Shown piece after piece: positions 1 through 6,758 of a stretch of 7,553 nucleotides of DNA. The number at the start of each line of letters is the position of its first letter. Positions within the stretch are counted from its first letter, which is position 1. The stretch lies in NCBI GenBank assembly GCA_005879815.1, contig VBKA01000027.1:1-7553 (forward strand). Reading direction: 5' to 3'. The position numbers and the translations under genes are program-made. A model generated the notes under the pieces. The model was not told where the DNA came from and searched no databases. It saw only the letters and a program-made list of their open reading frames with translations. The DNA comes from Chloroflexota bacterium (GTDB lineage: Bacteria; Chloroflexota; Limnocylindria; QHBO01).

Positions 1-151
1 GGTTCCCGAAGTGCAGGCTGGGGGCGGTGGGATCGAACCCGCAGTAGAAGACCACCGAGCCCGCGGCCAGCATCTCCCGCAGCGCCTCGGGGTCCGTGCT
101 GTTGGCGACGAGGCCGCGCCAGGTGAGATCCTCGAACACGGATGCGGCCAT
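1..151 (-). CDS. tyrS: Tyrosyl-tRNA synthetase, N-terminal fragment (cut by window edge)
   Basis: Class I aminoacyl-tRNA synthetase that charges tRNA-Tyr with tyrosine in the cytoplasm. Only the first 50 codons are visible, reading leftward from an ATG at 151; the rest lies outside the window. The decisive motif is YCGFDPTAPSLHFGN at residues 36-50. This is the TyrRS nucleotide- and tyrosine-binding start of the Rossmann fold, with HFGN standing for the class I HIGH signature. The preceding residues (FEDLTWRGLVANSTDPEALR, residues 6-25) match the usual TyrRS leader helix that precedes this motif. The ATG gives the expected distance to the HIGH motif. No Shine-Dalgarno sequence precedes it, but a good -10-like hexamer lies 9 bases upstream. 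The gene is divergent from the penicillin-binding protein gene. The family call is firm; the rest of the protein cannot be judged. Confidence 0.95.
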   Translation of the reverse strand, partial: MAASVFEDLTWRGLVANSTDPEALREMLAAGSVVFYCGFDPTAPSLHFGN

Positions 152-160
152 GGGCGGACG

Positions 161-166
161 AGTATA
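161..166 (-). promoter_or_regulatory. Putative -10 element of tyrS
   Basis: On the minus strand these bases read TATACT, five of six matches to the sigma-70 -10 consensus TATAAT. Nine bases separate it from the tyrS ATG at 151, so transcription would begin at or within a few bases of the start codon. That fits a leaderless mRNA and the absence of a Shine-Dalgarno sequence. No convincing -35 hexamer is visible 16-18 bases further upstream, so the call rests on the -10 match and its position. Confidence 0.4.
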
Positions 167-182
167 CCGGCCCATTGCATGC

Positions 183-188
183 TACCCT
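183..188 (+). promoter_or_regulatory. Putative -10 element of the penicillin-binding protein gene
   Basis: The plus strand reads TACCCT, matching the minimal TANNNT form of a -10 element, and ends 9 bases before the ATG at 198. There is no purine-rich ribosome binding site in front of that ATG. A leaderless transcript starting near 195-198 would explain both facts. The match to consensus is only three of six and no -35 is recognisable, so this is tentative. It mirrors the spacing of the tyrS element on the other strand. Confidence 0.25.
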
Positions 189-197
189 GCCGCCCCG

Positions 198-2999
198 ATG
201 AGCCGAACCCCGCGGCCGCGCAACCGCGGCGCAACGTACCGTGGAGGCCTTTCTGCAGGTCCGGCCGGGTACTCGCGCCGCGCCCCGGCGAGCGCCGCCG
301 CGCTGCCGGCGATCATGCTCGGCAGCTTCGCACTGCTGGGCGCCGCGCTCTTCGCGGGGGTCATCGCCGTGTACGCCGCCTACACCGGTGGGCTGCCCGA
401 CGTCGGCCAGGTCGAGAACTTCCAGCTGAGCGAAGGGTCGCGCATCGTCTCGGCGGATGGCGTGGAGCTGGCGACCTTCGCCGCCGAGCAGCGTCGCGTG
501 ATCCCCTACGCACAGATCCCCAAGGTCATGGTCGACGCCCAGGTGGCCGCCGAGGACCAGACCTTCTGGACCAATCCGTGCGTCGACTTCCGGGGAATCG
601 TGCGGGCGTTTCTGCAGAACGTCTCGGCCGGCCGCCAGGTTTCTGGCGCCTCGACCATCTGCCAACAGCTGGTGCGCATGCGCCTCTTCAGCCCCGACCT
701 GCTCGCGGATCCGCATCGGCAGGTCGAGCGCAAGCTCAAGGAGGCGATCCTGGCCTTGCGGGTGGGCGAGCGGTATCCCGGTGAGCAGGGCAAGCAGAAG
801 CTGCTCGAGATGTACGTCAACCAGGTCTACTACGGGAACAATGCCTACGGCATCTGGGCCGCGGCGCACGCCTACTTCGGCAAGGACATCACCAGGACCG
901 ATGCCAAGGACAAGCTGACGGTCGCGGAGGCGGCGATGCTGGCCGGGCTGGTGCGAGCGCCTTCGCAGCTGGATCCAAGCAAGGCGGCGGTTCGCGAGAA
1001 GGACAGCAAGGGTCGCAACGTCCTCGTGGTGCCCAGCGACGCCGATGCCGTCCGCGTGCAGGGCTTCGTCCTCGACCAGATGGCCCAGCAGGGCTACATC
1101 ACCGCCACCCAGCGGGATGACGCCAAGGCGGAGAAGCTCGTCATCGCCCCCAGCCAGGGCCAGCGTTACAGGGCGCCCCACTTCGTGTATGCGGTGCGCG
1201 CCGCCGCGAATGACCTGCTCGGCGGCGAGAACCTCCTGGACTCCGGTGGCCTGACGGTGACGACCACCCTTGACTACAGGGGTTACCAGGTGTACGCCGA
1301 GAAGTGGGGGGCGATCGCCTACGACATGAACCACCTCTCCGACCGCGCATTGACCGCGAAGTACGGCGCGGCGGCCATGTCGTGGATCCGCCAGCTGCAG
1401 CATCGGAACATCAACAACGACGCGCTGGTGACCATCAACTACCGGACCGGCGCCGTCCTGGCCTACGTCGGCAGCGCCAACTATTACGGGACCGCCACCA
1501 AGGCGTTCCAGCCGAACTATGACGTGGTCGGCACTGCCTACCGCCAGGCGGGTTCGGCATTCAAGCCGATCACCTACTCGACCGGCTTCGAGGTCAACGC
1601 CGTGACGCCGGCATCGATGTTCATGGACGTCAAGGGCGAGATGGTGCCCGGCTATTCGGTTCCCGATGCCGATGGCCAGGAACGCGGTCCGGTCCGCCTG
1701 CGCGACGCGCTCAAGTACTCGCTCAACATCCCGGCCGTGAAGACCCAGCAGGTGATCGGCACCGATCGCGTCGTCGCCCAGGCCGAGCGCTACGGGCTGC
1801 GCTGGGATCCGCGCCAGGCCAAGGAGGTGGCGGTCGCGTCACTGACGCTGGGCGTCATCGGCGTGCACCAGATCGACCTGGCAGGAGCTTACGGCGCAAT
1901 CGCCAACGGCGGGGTGCTCGCCCGGCCGTACCTCATCCAGAAGATCACCGATCGCGGCGGCAAGGTGATCTACGACCACAACGCCGACGCTCCCAAGCCG
2001 GAACGCGTCATCTCATCCCAGGCGACGTACCTGGTGACCGACATCCTGGCCGACAACACCGACCCGCAGGCCAACCCGTGGTGGGGTCCCCGATTCGCCC
2101 TGCCCGGGGCGAACGGCGGGCGCCGGCCGGCAACCCTCAAGACCGGCACGACCAACGACTTCCGAGACCTCCAGGCCTTTGGCTACCTCGCCGCCGATCC
2201 GGACCCCAAGAAGTCCCAGGGGGCCATCGTCACCGGTGTCTGGGTCGGCAACAGCGACTTCTCGGCCATCAGCCACGTCTTCGCCGCGGACGGTCCGACC
2301 TTCGTCTGGCACGACTACATGGCCGAGGTCGCCGCGCACAACAAGCTGCCCGTGCGGGATTTCGTCCGCCCGGACGGCATCGTCGAGAAGCAGGTGGATG
2401 CGATCAGCGGGATGCTGCCCGGACCGCACACCACGCACACCATCACCGAAGTCTTCAAGGCCGATAACGTCCCCACCGAGAAGGACACCCTCCACATCCA
2501 GGCCGGCATCGAGAAGGTCAGCGGCAAGCTGTGGCAACCCGGGTGCGGCGACCTGAAGGGCGCGAGCCCTGGTCCCTCCGGCACGTCGTCGCCGTCCTCG
2601 TCGGCTGCCCCGTCGGGAGTCGCGGTGGTCGTGGGCTCGGGTCCGGTGTACCTGAGCCTCGGTGATTGGGAATCCGCGCACAAGACCTGGATGGACGCAG
2701 ACAAGGCCTGGATCACGCGCTGGCGCGGGAAGGAAGGCGGCATCCCCCGCTTCCCGCTGCTTGCCCTCGACGCGCCGCTCGCGCCGGCGGAGAAGTGCAC
2801 GCCGGGCCAGTACCCGACCTCCACGCCAACGCCGTCGCCGAGCCCGACCCCCAGCGCCACCCCAAGCGCTACGGTCGCGCCAACGCCATCACATACCCCG
2901 CCAGGTCCGCCTACTCCCACTCCGGGTCCCTCCCCGACGGCCGGTGCAACGCCCACCGCCGCCCCGACTGCGGTCCCCACACCACCGGCACCACCCTAG
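198..2999 (+). CDS. Class A penicillin-binding protein (bifunctional transglycosylase/transpeptidase)
   Basis: A 933-residue membrane-anchored enzyme that polymerises lipid II into glycan strands and cross-links the stem peptides outside the membrane. A basic cytoplasmic N-terminus is followed by one membrane segment at about residues 36-61. The GT51 transglycosylase follows: motif 1 with E119-D120, motif 2 GASTICQQL around 150-158, motif 3 RKLKE with E182, then YVNQVYYG and EAAMLAGLVRAP. The transpeptidase has SAFK at 453-456 (catalytic Ser453), SLN at 508-510 and KTGT at 648-651, so both activities look intact. After the catalytic core come a Ser/Pro linker, a short ordered-looking segment (about 815-866) and a 60-residue Pro/Ser/Thr tail. 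Motif 1 is odd: the usual His-x-Gly is Asn-Pro-Cys (C128), and motif 2 has C155. The ATG at 198 is chosen because it places the basic leader just before the membrane segment and avoids overlapping tyrS; in-frame GTG 96 and ATG 150 are upstream alternatives. It is a PBP1A/ponA-type protein, but I give no specific symbol. Confidence 0.95.
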   Translation: MSRTPRPRNRGATYRGGLSAGPAGYSRRAPASAAALPAIMLGSFALLGAALFAGVIAVYAAYTGGLPDVGQVENFQLSEGSRIVSADGVELATFAAEQRRVIPYAQIPKVMVDAQVAAEDQTFWTNPCVDFRGIVRAFLQNVSAGRQVSGASTICQQLVRMRLFSPDLLADPHRQVERKLKEAILALRVGERYPGEQGKQKLLEMYVNQVYYGNNAYGIWAAAHAYFGKDITRTDAKDKLTVAEAAMLAGLVRAPSQLDPSKAAVREKDSKGRNVLVVPSDADAVRVQGFVLDQMAQQGYITATQRDDAKAEKLVIAPSQGQRYRAPHFVYAVRAAANDLLGGENLLDSGGLTVTTTLDYRGYQVYAEKWGAIAYDMNHLSDRALTAKYGAAAMSWIRQLQHRNINNDALVTINYRTGAVLAYVGSANYYGTATKAFQPNYDVVGTAYRQAGSAFKPITYSTGFEVNAVTPASMFMDVKGEMVPGYSVPDADGQERGPVRLRDALKYSLNIPAVKTQQVIGTDRVVAQAERYGLRWDPRQAKEVAVASLTLGVIGVHQIDLAGAYGAIANGGVLARPYLIQKITDRGGKVIYDHNADAPKPERVISSQATYLVTDILADNTDPQANPWWGPRFALPGANGGRRPATLKTGTTNDFRDLQAFGYLAADPDPKKSQGAIVTGVWVGNSDFSAISHVFAADGPTFVWHDYMAEVAAHNKLPVRDFVRPDGIVEKQVDAISGMLPGPHTTHTITEVFKADNVPTEKDTLHIQAGIEKVSGKLWQPGCGDLKGASPGPSGTSSPSSSAAPSGVAVVVGSGPVYLSLGDWESAHKTWMDADKAWITRWRGKEGGIPRFPLLALDAPLAPAEKCTPGQYPTSTPTPSPSPTPSATPSATVAPTPSHTPPGPPTPTPGPSPTAGATPTAAPTAVPTPPAPP
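2817..2996 (+). repeat. Low-complexity stretch encoding a Pro/Ser/Thr-rich C-terminal tail
   Basis: The last 60 codons of the penicillin-binding protein encode almost only Pro, Thr, Ser, Ala and Gly, in irregular units such as TPTPSPSPTPSATPS. At DNA level this is a C-rich, degenerate short repeat. Such tails are usually flexible and extracytoplasmic, and could span or contact the wall matrix. Its length is likely to vary between relatives by replication slippage, which is an inference. Confidence 0.7.
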
Positions 3000-3008
3000 G
3001 CTCGGGGG

Positions 3009-5477
3009 CTACAGCTCGACGACCGTCGTCCCGTCGCCGCCCTCCTCGCGACGGCCGGATCGCGTCTCCCGGACACGAGGATGCTCCGCCAGGCGATCGC
3101 GGATCGCGCGCCGAAGGGCACCCGTGCCCGCGCCATGGATGATGGCAACCGAGTCGAGCCCGGCCAGGAGCGCCTCGTCTAGATAGGCATCCAGCTGCTC
3201 GAGCGCCGCCTCCACCCGCTCCCCGCGCAGGTCGAGGCGTAGGGAGATACGAGCCGCGGCCCGTCGGCGCAGCTCCTCCGCGGCGCGGTCGGTCGACGGC
3301 GGCGCTGATACGGGCTCCGGGACGACCTCCACGTCATCGCTCGGTACCACGACCCTTGCTCCCTCCGTCTCGAGCGTCACGCGGCCGGTCCGACCCGAGC
3401 GGTCCACGATCCGACCGGTGGTTCCGAGCGTTCGGCTGCGTGCGAAGAGCCCGACGCGCGGCTCCGGTCGAGCCGCACCATCCGCCTCGTCGCCCGAGCT
3501 CTGGCCCGTCGACTGCGCAACCTCCGCGGCCACACGTTCCACGGCGGTGCGCGCGGCGGCAGCCCGGCGCTCGAGCTCGTTGAGGCCCGCCGCTGAGGCG
3601 TTGCGTCCACGCGGTCCACGGCCGGCCGCCTGCAACCGGTTGACCTCGCGCCGCAGCTCGGCGACGTCGCGTTCTGCGCGGGCGAGCATGTCGTCTGCCG
3701 CCCTGCGCGCTTCGTCGAGGACCTTGCCCGCCTCACGCCTCGCCCGCGTAACCCCGGTGCTGGCCCGCGCCCGCTCCTCCGCGGCGGCCGCCCGCTCCTC
3801 GCGCGCCTGGTCGAGCTCCTCGCCACGCGCCTGCTCGGCACGCTGGATGGCCGCGAGGGTCTCCTCCATGCTCAGGTGCTCGGCCGACAGGCGTCGTTGG
3901 GCGTCCGCGAGCACATCCGACGGGAGCCCTAGACGTTCCGCGATGGCGAAGGCCTGGCTCTTCCCGGGCAAGCCGGTTGTCAGCCGATACGTGGGCCGCA
4001 GGCTGGCGACGTCGAACTCGACCGATGCGTTGGTGACGTCGGCGTGCTCGGTGGCGAAGGTCTTCAGCTCGGCGTAGTGCGTCGTGGCGGCCACCACCGC
4101 ACCCGCGGCCAGCAGGCGTTCGACGATCGCCATGGCCAGGGCGGAGCCCTCCGTTGGATCCGTCCCGGCGCCGACCTCGTCGAGGAGCACCAGCGTGGCA
4201 GGGGCAGCTGCCTCGACGAAGCGCACCACGTTGACCAGGTGGCTCGAGAAGGTCGAGAGCGACTGGGCGATGCTCTGCTCATCGCCGATGTCGGCCATCA
4301 CCCGCCGGAAGACCGGAAGTCGAGCACCGTCCGCCGCCGGGACGCGCAGGCCGGCCTGGTGCATGAGGGCCAGCAGGCCGAGCGTCTTCAGCGAGACCGT
4401 CTTGCCGCCGGTGTTGGGGCCGGTGATGACCATGGCCCGGTAGCCGAATCGCTCGCCGAGCCGCAGGTCGATGGGCACTGCGCCGGCACCCAGCAACGGG
4501 TGACGGGCGCTGAGCAGCTCGACGGCATCGTCGCTCAGGGCGGGTCGAACGGCGTTCTGCTCGGCGGCGAGTCGCGCCCTCGCCAGCCACAGGTCCGCGC
4601 GAGAAAGCGCGTCAAGCGACGCCAGCAGCGCCTCGCCGCCCGCCTCGACCGCGCGCGATAGCTCCTCGAGGATGCGCTCCACCTCGCGCTCTTCGTCGAG
4701 GGTCGCCTGCGTCCAGGTGTTGTTCAGCTCGACGACGGTGAGCGGCTCGACGAAGAGGGTCGCACCCGATGCGCTCTGGTCGTGCACGATGCCCTTGAGC
4801 CGGCCCTTCGCCTCGGCGCGGACGGGGATGACGTAGCGCCCGGCCCGAACAGTGACGATCGCTTCGCCGATGACTCCCACCAGCTCGGGAGAGCGGAGCA
4901 TGGCGTTGAGACGCTCCCGCACACGATCCTGGGCGGTCCGCATCCGCTTGCGGATGGCCGCCAGCTCGCCGGAGGCGGTGTCCAGGATCTCCCCCGCCTC
5001 ATCGACACTGCGCTCGATCCTCTCGCGGAGAGTGGGCGCGTCATCCAGGACGTCGCGGAGCTCGCCGAGGTGACGCCCACGCCAGGTTGCGAGCCGGGCC
5101 GCGAAGAGCGCGGTGGCGCGCAGCGTCTCGGCCAGGTCGAGCAGCTCCTGCGGAGAAAGGCGGCCACCGCGTCGCGCGCGATCGATCGGCGCACGCACGT
5201 CGCGGGCGCCGCCAATGCTGGCCTGAGCCTGCTCGTCGAGGAGACGGGCCGCCTCGTCGGTCTGCTCCTGGAGCAGCGCCACGTGCCGCGCGTCCGCCAC
5301 GGGCGCGGTGGCCTCCGCGAGCTCGCGCGAGGGAGTGAACGCCGTCCGTGCGGCCAGCATGGCGACGACGGTTCCGAACTCCAGGGCTCGCAGGCTCCCA
5401 GCATCCGCCGCGGCGCCGGCCTCGGGAGCGTCGAATGCTCCCGGGAGTTGGTCAGCGGCGCGAGACGTGCGGGTCAT
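3009..5477 (-). CDS. mutS2: MutS2 ATPase/Smr endonuclease family protein
   Basis: An 822-residue MutS2, the MutS relative that lacks the mismatch-reading N-terminal domain. In known members it suppresses recombination by acting on branched DNA (Helicobacter, Thermus) or splits collided ribosomes (Bacillus). Order of parts: helical core and lever to about residue 340; ATPase with Walker A GPNTGGKT at 353-360 and Walker B Asp433-Glu434 in LLDEVGAGTDPTEG; the MutS2 signature GLPGKSQAFAIAERLGLP at 502-519; a charged coiled coil at about 537-655; a small SH3/KOW-like segment at about 675-720; and a C-terminal Smr domain with LDLRG at 748-752 and HGAGTG at 781-786. All key residues are present, so the protein looks functional. 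The ATG at 5477 lies 26 bases inside the end of mpg and has a weak GGTGG in front, suggesting translational coupling. An in-frame ATG at 5522 would add 15 unconvincing residues. The stop is 9 bases from the convergent PBP stop. Confidence 0.96.
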   Translation of the reverse strand: MTRTSRAADQLPGAFDAPEAGAAADAGSLRALEFGTVVAMLAARTAFTPSRELAEATAPVADARHVALLQEQTDEAARLLDEQAQASIGGARDVRAPIDRARRGGRLSPQELLDLAETLRATALFAARLATWRGRHLGELRDVLDDAPTLRERIERSVDEAGEILDTASGELAAIRKRMRTAQDRVRERLNAMLRSPELVGVIGEAIVTVRAGRYVIPVRAEAKGRLKGIVHDQSASGATLFVEPLTVVELNNTWTQATLDEEREVERILEELSRAVEAGGEALLASLDALSRADLWLARARLAAEQNAVRPALSDDAVELLSARHPLLGAGAVPIDLRLGERFGYRAMVITGPNTGGKTVSLKTLGLLALMHQAGLRVPAADGARLPVFRRVMADIGDEQSIAQSLSTFSSHLVNVVRFVEAAAPATLVLLDEVGAGTDPTEGSALAMAIVERLLAAGAVVAATTHYAELKTFATEHADVTNASVEFDVASLRPTYRLTTGLPGKSQAFAIAERLGLPSDVLADAQRRLSAEHLSMEETLAAIQRAEQARGEELDQAREERAAAAEERARASTGVTRARREAGKVLDEARRAADDMLARAERDVAELRREVNRLQAAGRGPRGRNASAAGLNELERRAAAARTAVERVAAEVAQSTGQSSGDEADGAARPEPRVGLFARSRTLGTTGRIVDRSGRTGRVTLETEGARVVVPSDDVEVVPEPVSAPPSTDRAAEELRRRAAARISLRLDLRGERVEAALEQLDAYLDEALLAGLDSVAIIHGAGTGALRRAIRDRLAEHPRVRETRSGRREEGGDGTTVVEL

Positions 5478-6084
5478 CGGCCACCAGGAAGCGCCAGGGG
5501 AGGGCCGCCCATTCTGCGGCATAGGTGACGCCTACGCGCGGGCGGGCGAGCACGCGACCCGGGCGCTGGTCTTCGGTCAGGTAGACGGGTCCGGACGTCA
5601 GGTCAGCGCCGTTGAGCGACCGGTCGATTCCGAACGCCGCGGCGAGATTCCCGGGACCGGCAGCGAGGCGTGCGACAGGGCCGCGTCCCGCAGCTCCGCG
5701 CCGCGATCGAGCCAGCGCCTCGCCGTGCTCGATCGCCGCGGAGCGGACCAGCACCGCTTCGGGCTTGGAACCCGGCCCACACACGACGTTCAGGCAGTGA
5801 TGCATCCCGTAGATGAAGTACACGTACAGGTGCCCCGGTGGGCCGAACATCACGCCATTCCGGGGCGTCCGGCCATGCGACGAATGGGCGGCGAGATCTT
5901 CGGGACCCGCGTATGCCTCGGTCTCCACGATGCGGCCGGCGACGAGCCCCTCCGGGGCATCATGCACCAGGCTCCGGCCGAGCAGATCCTGGGCAACCTC
6001 GAGAGCCGGTCGGTCGAACCAGGCACGATCGGTGAGGGCGCGCCCGCGCAGAGTCCCCGCCCGCGTGGCGGCGGCCACGGTCAC
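5452..6084 (-). CDS. mpg: 3-methyladenine DNA glycosylase (AAG/MPG family)
   Basis: A 210-residue monofunctional DNA glycosylase that flips out and removes alkylated or deaminated purines, starting base excision repair. The sequence aligns by eye with human AAG. IVETEAY holds the general-base Glu (E56) and Tyr58; AAHS gives His67; RTPRN and LYVYFIYGM line the binding pocket; HHCLN gives Asn99. These are followed by GPGNLAAAFGID and a C-terminal RVGVTYAAEW. All expected active-site positions are present, and the length fits bacterial members of about 190-210 residues. The start chosen is the GTG at 6084, whose GTGA overlaps the cvpA TGA stop, a common sign of translational coupling. No Shine-Dalgarno sequence is evident there, and an upstream GTG at 6216 would add 44 residues running through the cvpA coding region. 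The gene sits where Bacillus has polX, another repair gene, between cvpA and mutS2. Confidence 0.94.
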   Translation of the reverse strand: MTVAAATRAGTLRGRALTDRAWFDRPALEVAQDLLGRSLVHDAPEGLVAGRIVETEAYAGPEDLAAHSSHGRTPRNGVMFGPPGHLYVYFIYGMHHCLNVVCGPGSKPEAVLVRSAAIEHGEALARSRRGAAGRGPVARLAAGPGNLAAAFGIDRSLNGADLTSGPVYLTEDQRPGRVLARPRVGVTYAAEWAALPWRFLVADDPHVSRR

Positions 6085-6671
6085 CGCGGAATGAAGTGCG
6101 CGACGTCGCTCGGCAGGAAGATCCGCGCCAGGAACCCGACCACCGGAAGCACATTGCGCCGGAACACCCCGACCAGCACCGAATCGTTCATGGCGTTGTA
6201 GAAGGCCTTGAGCCACCCGGTCTCGCTCTCCCTAAGGCCTGTCTGACCGGGCAGAGTGCCCGCGTTCTTGAAAAGCGTGTCGAAGACGACGAGCAACAGC
6301 ACGATGGCGGTCGCCGCAAACGCGACTCCCAGGACCGCACCCAGCACCTCGTCGACCTGCTTGATGATCGGCAGCCGGGTGGTCCGATAGAAGGCACGCA
6401 CGAGGAACCAGCCACCGATGGCCAGGCCCACGAACAGCACCACGAAGACCCAGAATTCGCGAACGGGCGGATCGAATGCGGTCCAGAATCTCGAAAGTGC
6501 ATCGGTGAGCGGACCCTTCAGCTGCGCGGCCACGATGAATGCAACGACGAGAGCCACCCAGCTCAGGACATAGCGGATCAGCCCCTGCTGGAATCCGGCG
6601 AAGGCGCCGCCGGCCAGGACGATGATGACCAGGAAGTCGACCCAATTCAGCTTGCCGATGAAGTCGAGCAC
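6081..6671 (-). CDS. cvpA: CvpA family membrane protein
   Basis: A 196-residue integral membrane protein of the CvpA family (named from colicin V production in E. coli). The molecular role is unsettled; relatives are linked to envelope homeostasis. Four hydrophobic segments are visible, at about residues 10-31, 33-50, 72-91 and 109-134. They are followed by an amphipathic C-terminal stretch that may lie on the membrane. The opening NWVDFLVIIVLAGGAFAGFQQG, in which a short Trp-Val-Asp segment leads into a Gly-rich first helix and then GLIR, is the classic CvpA start. The GTG at 6671 is chosen because it follows AGGGG with a 7-base gap and begins just before this motif. A TTG at 6758 would add 29 residues that look like translated spacer. 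The gene heads the cvpA-mpg-mutS2 unit, and its stop overlaps the mpg start by 4 bases. The zapA gene that often precedes cvpA near mutS2 in Firmicutes is absent. Confidence 0.9.
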   Translation of the reverse strand: MLDFIGKLNWVDFLVIIVLAGGAFAGFQQGLIRYVLSWVALVVAFIVAAQLKGPLTDALSRFWTAFDPPVREFWVFVVLFVGLAIGGWFLVRAFYRTTRLPIIKQVDEVLGAVLGVAFAATAIVLLLVVFDTLFKNAGTLPGQTGLRESETGWLKAFYNAMNDSVLVGVFRRNVLPVVGFLARIFLPSDVAHFIPR

Positions 6672-6678
6672 GCTCCAG

Positions 6679-6684
6679 CCCCTC
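6679..6684 (-). promoter_or_regulatory. Ribosome binding site of cvpA
   Basis: The minus strand reads GAGGGG, ending 7 bases before the GTG at 6671. This is the clearest Shine-Dalgarno sequence in the window, and it decides the cvpA start in favour of the GTG over the upstream TTG at 6758. It contrasts with tyrS, the PBP gene and mpg, which show none. Confidence 0.65.
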
Positions 6685-6720
6685 TTCGGTTGGTTGGCCC
6701 CGAACGAGGCGGCCGCTCGG

Positions 6721-6752
6721 GCGCGCGAAGCGTAGCAGGCGCCTTCGCGCGC
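6721..6752. repeat. Perfect 10-bp inverted repeat (GC-rich hairpin) upstream of cvpA
   Basis: The arms gcgcgcgaag (6721-6730) and cttcgcgcgc (6743-6752) are exact reverse complements with a 12-base loop. No T-run follows on either strand, so it is not a standard intrinsic terminator. It could be a second 3' hairpin of the pheT message, a structured leader of cvpA, or a protein-binding palindrome. In such GC-rich DNA, chance arms of this length are less surprising than in balanced sequence, but ten perfect pairs is still notable. Confidence 0.6.
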
Positions 6753-6758
6753 AGACAA
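6729..6758 (-). promoter_or_regulatory. Possible promoter of the cvpA-mpg-mutS2 unit
   Basis: On the minus strand TTGTCT (6758-6753, four of six to TTGACA) and TACGCT (6734-6729, fits TANNNT) are separated by 18 bases. A start near 6722 would leave a leader of about 50 bases carrying the GAGGGG ribosome binding site. The -10 lies in the loop and left arm of the 6721-6752 inverted repeat, and the -35 touches the T-rich end of the proposed pheT terminator. If real, it would be packed against both structures. Tentative, because the -10 match is weak. Confidence 0.28.

Noticed and set aside
96..197. Longer PBP N-terminus from GTG 96 or ATG 150
   Set aside because: It would overlap the tyrS coding region, and the added residues do not resemble a PBP leader. 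The ATG at 198 gives a normal short basic tail before the membrane segment.
2013..2980. Two long minus-strand frames opposite the PBP C-terminal part, including a Val/Gly-repeat one
   Set aside because: The Gly-Val repeats are simply the complement of the Pro/Thr/Ser tail codons. The plus-strand PBP frame is continuous and well supported.
2662..3186. Plus-strand frames reading past the PBP stop into mutS2
   Set aside because: Arg/Pro-rich out-of-frame products of the C-rich tail, overlapping two real genes.
4044..4661. Open plus-strand frame of 205 codons opposite the mutS2 ATPase
   Set aside because: It is the reverse complement of the Walker A and B region of mutS2, so a shadow.
4782..5528. 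Open plus-strand frame of 248 codons opposite the mutS2 N-terminal half
   Set aside because: It is antisense to mutS2, with Gly/Arg-rich low-information composition and no recognisable domain.
5308..6201. Open plus-strand frame of 297 codons opposite mpg and mutS2
   Set aside because: It is antisense to two genes with intact catalytic motifs, and it shows no recognisable motif. Long chance frames are expected in GC-rich DNA.
6085..6216. Longer Mpg from the GTG at 6216
   Set aside because: The 44 extra residues lie fully inside cvpA in another frame and show no similarity to the family. The GTGA overlap at 6084 is a better start.
6672..6758. Longer CvpA from the TTG at 6758
   Set aside because: The extra 29 residues look like translated spacer and would include half of the inverted repeat. 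The GTG at 6671 has a good ribosome binding site.
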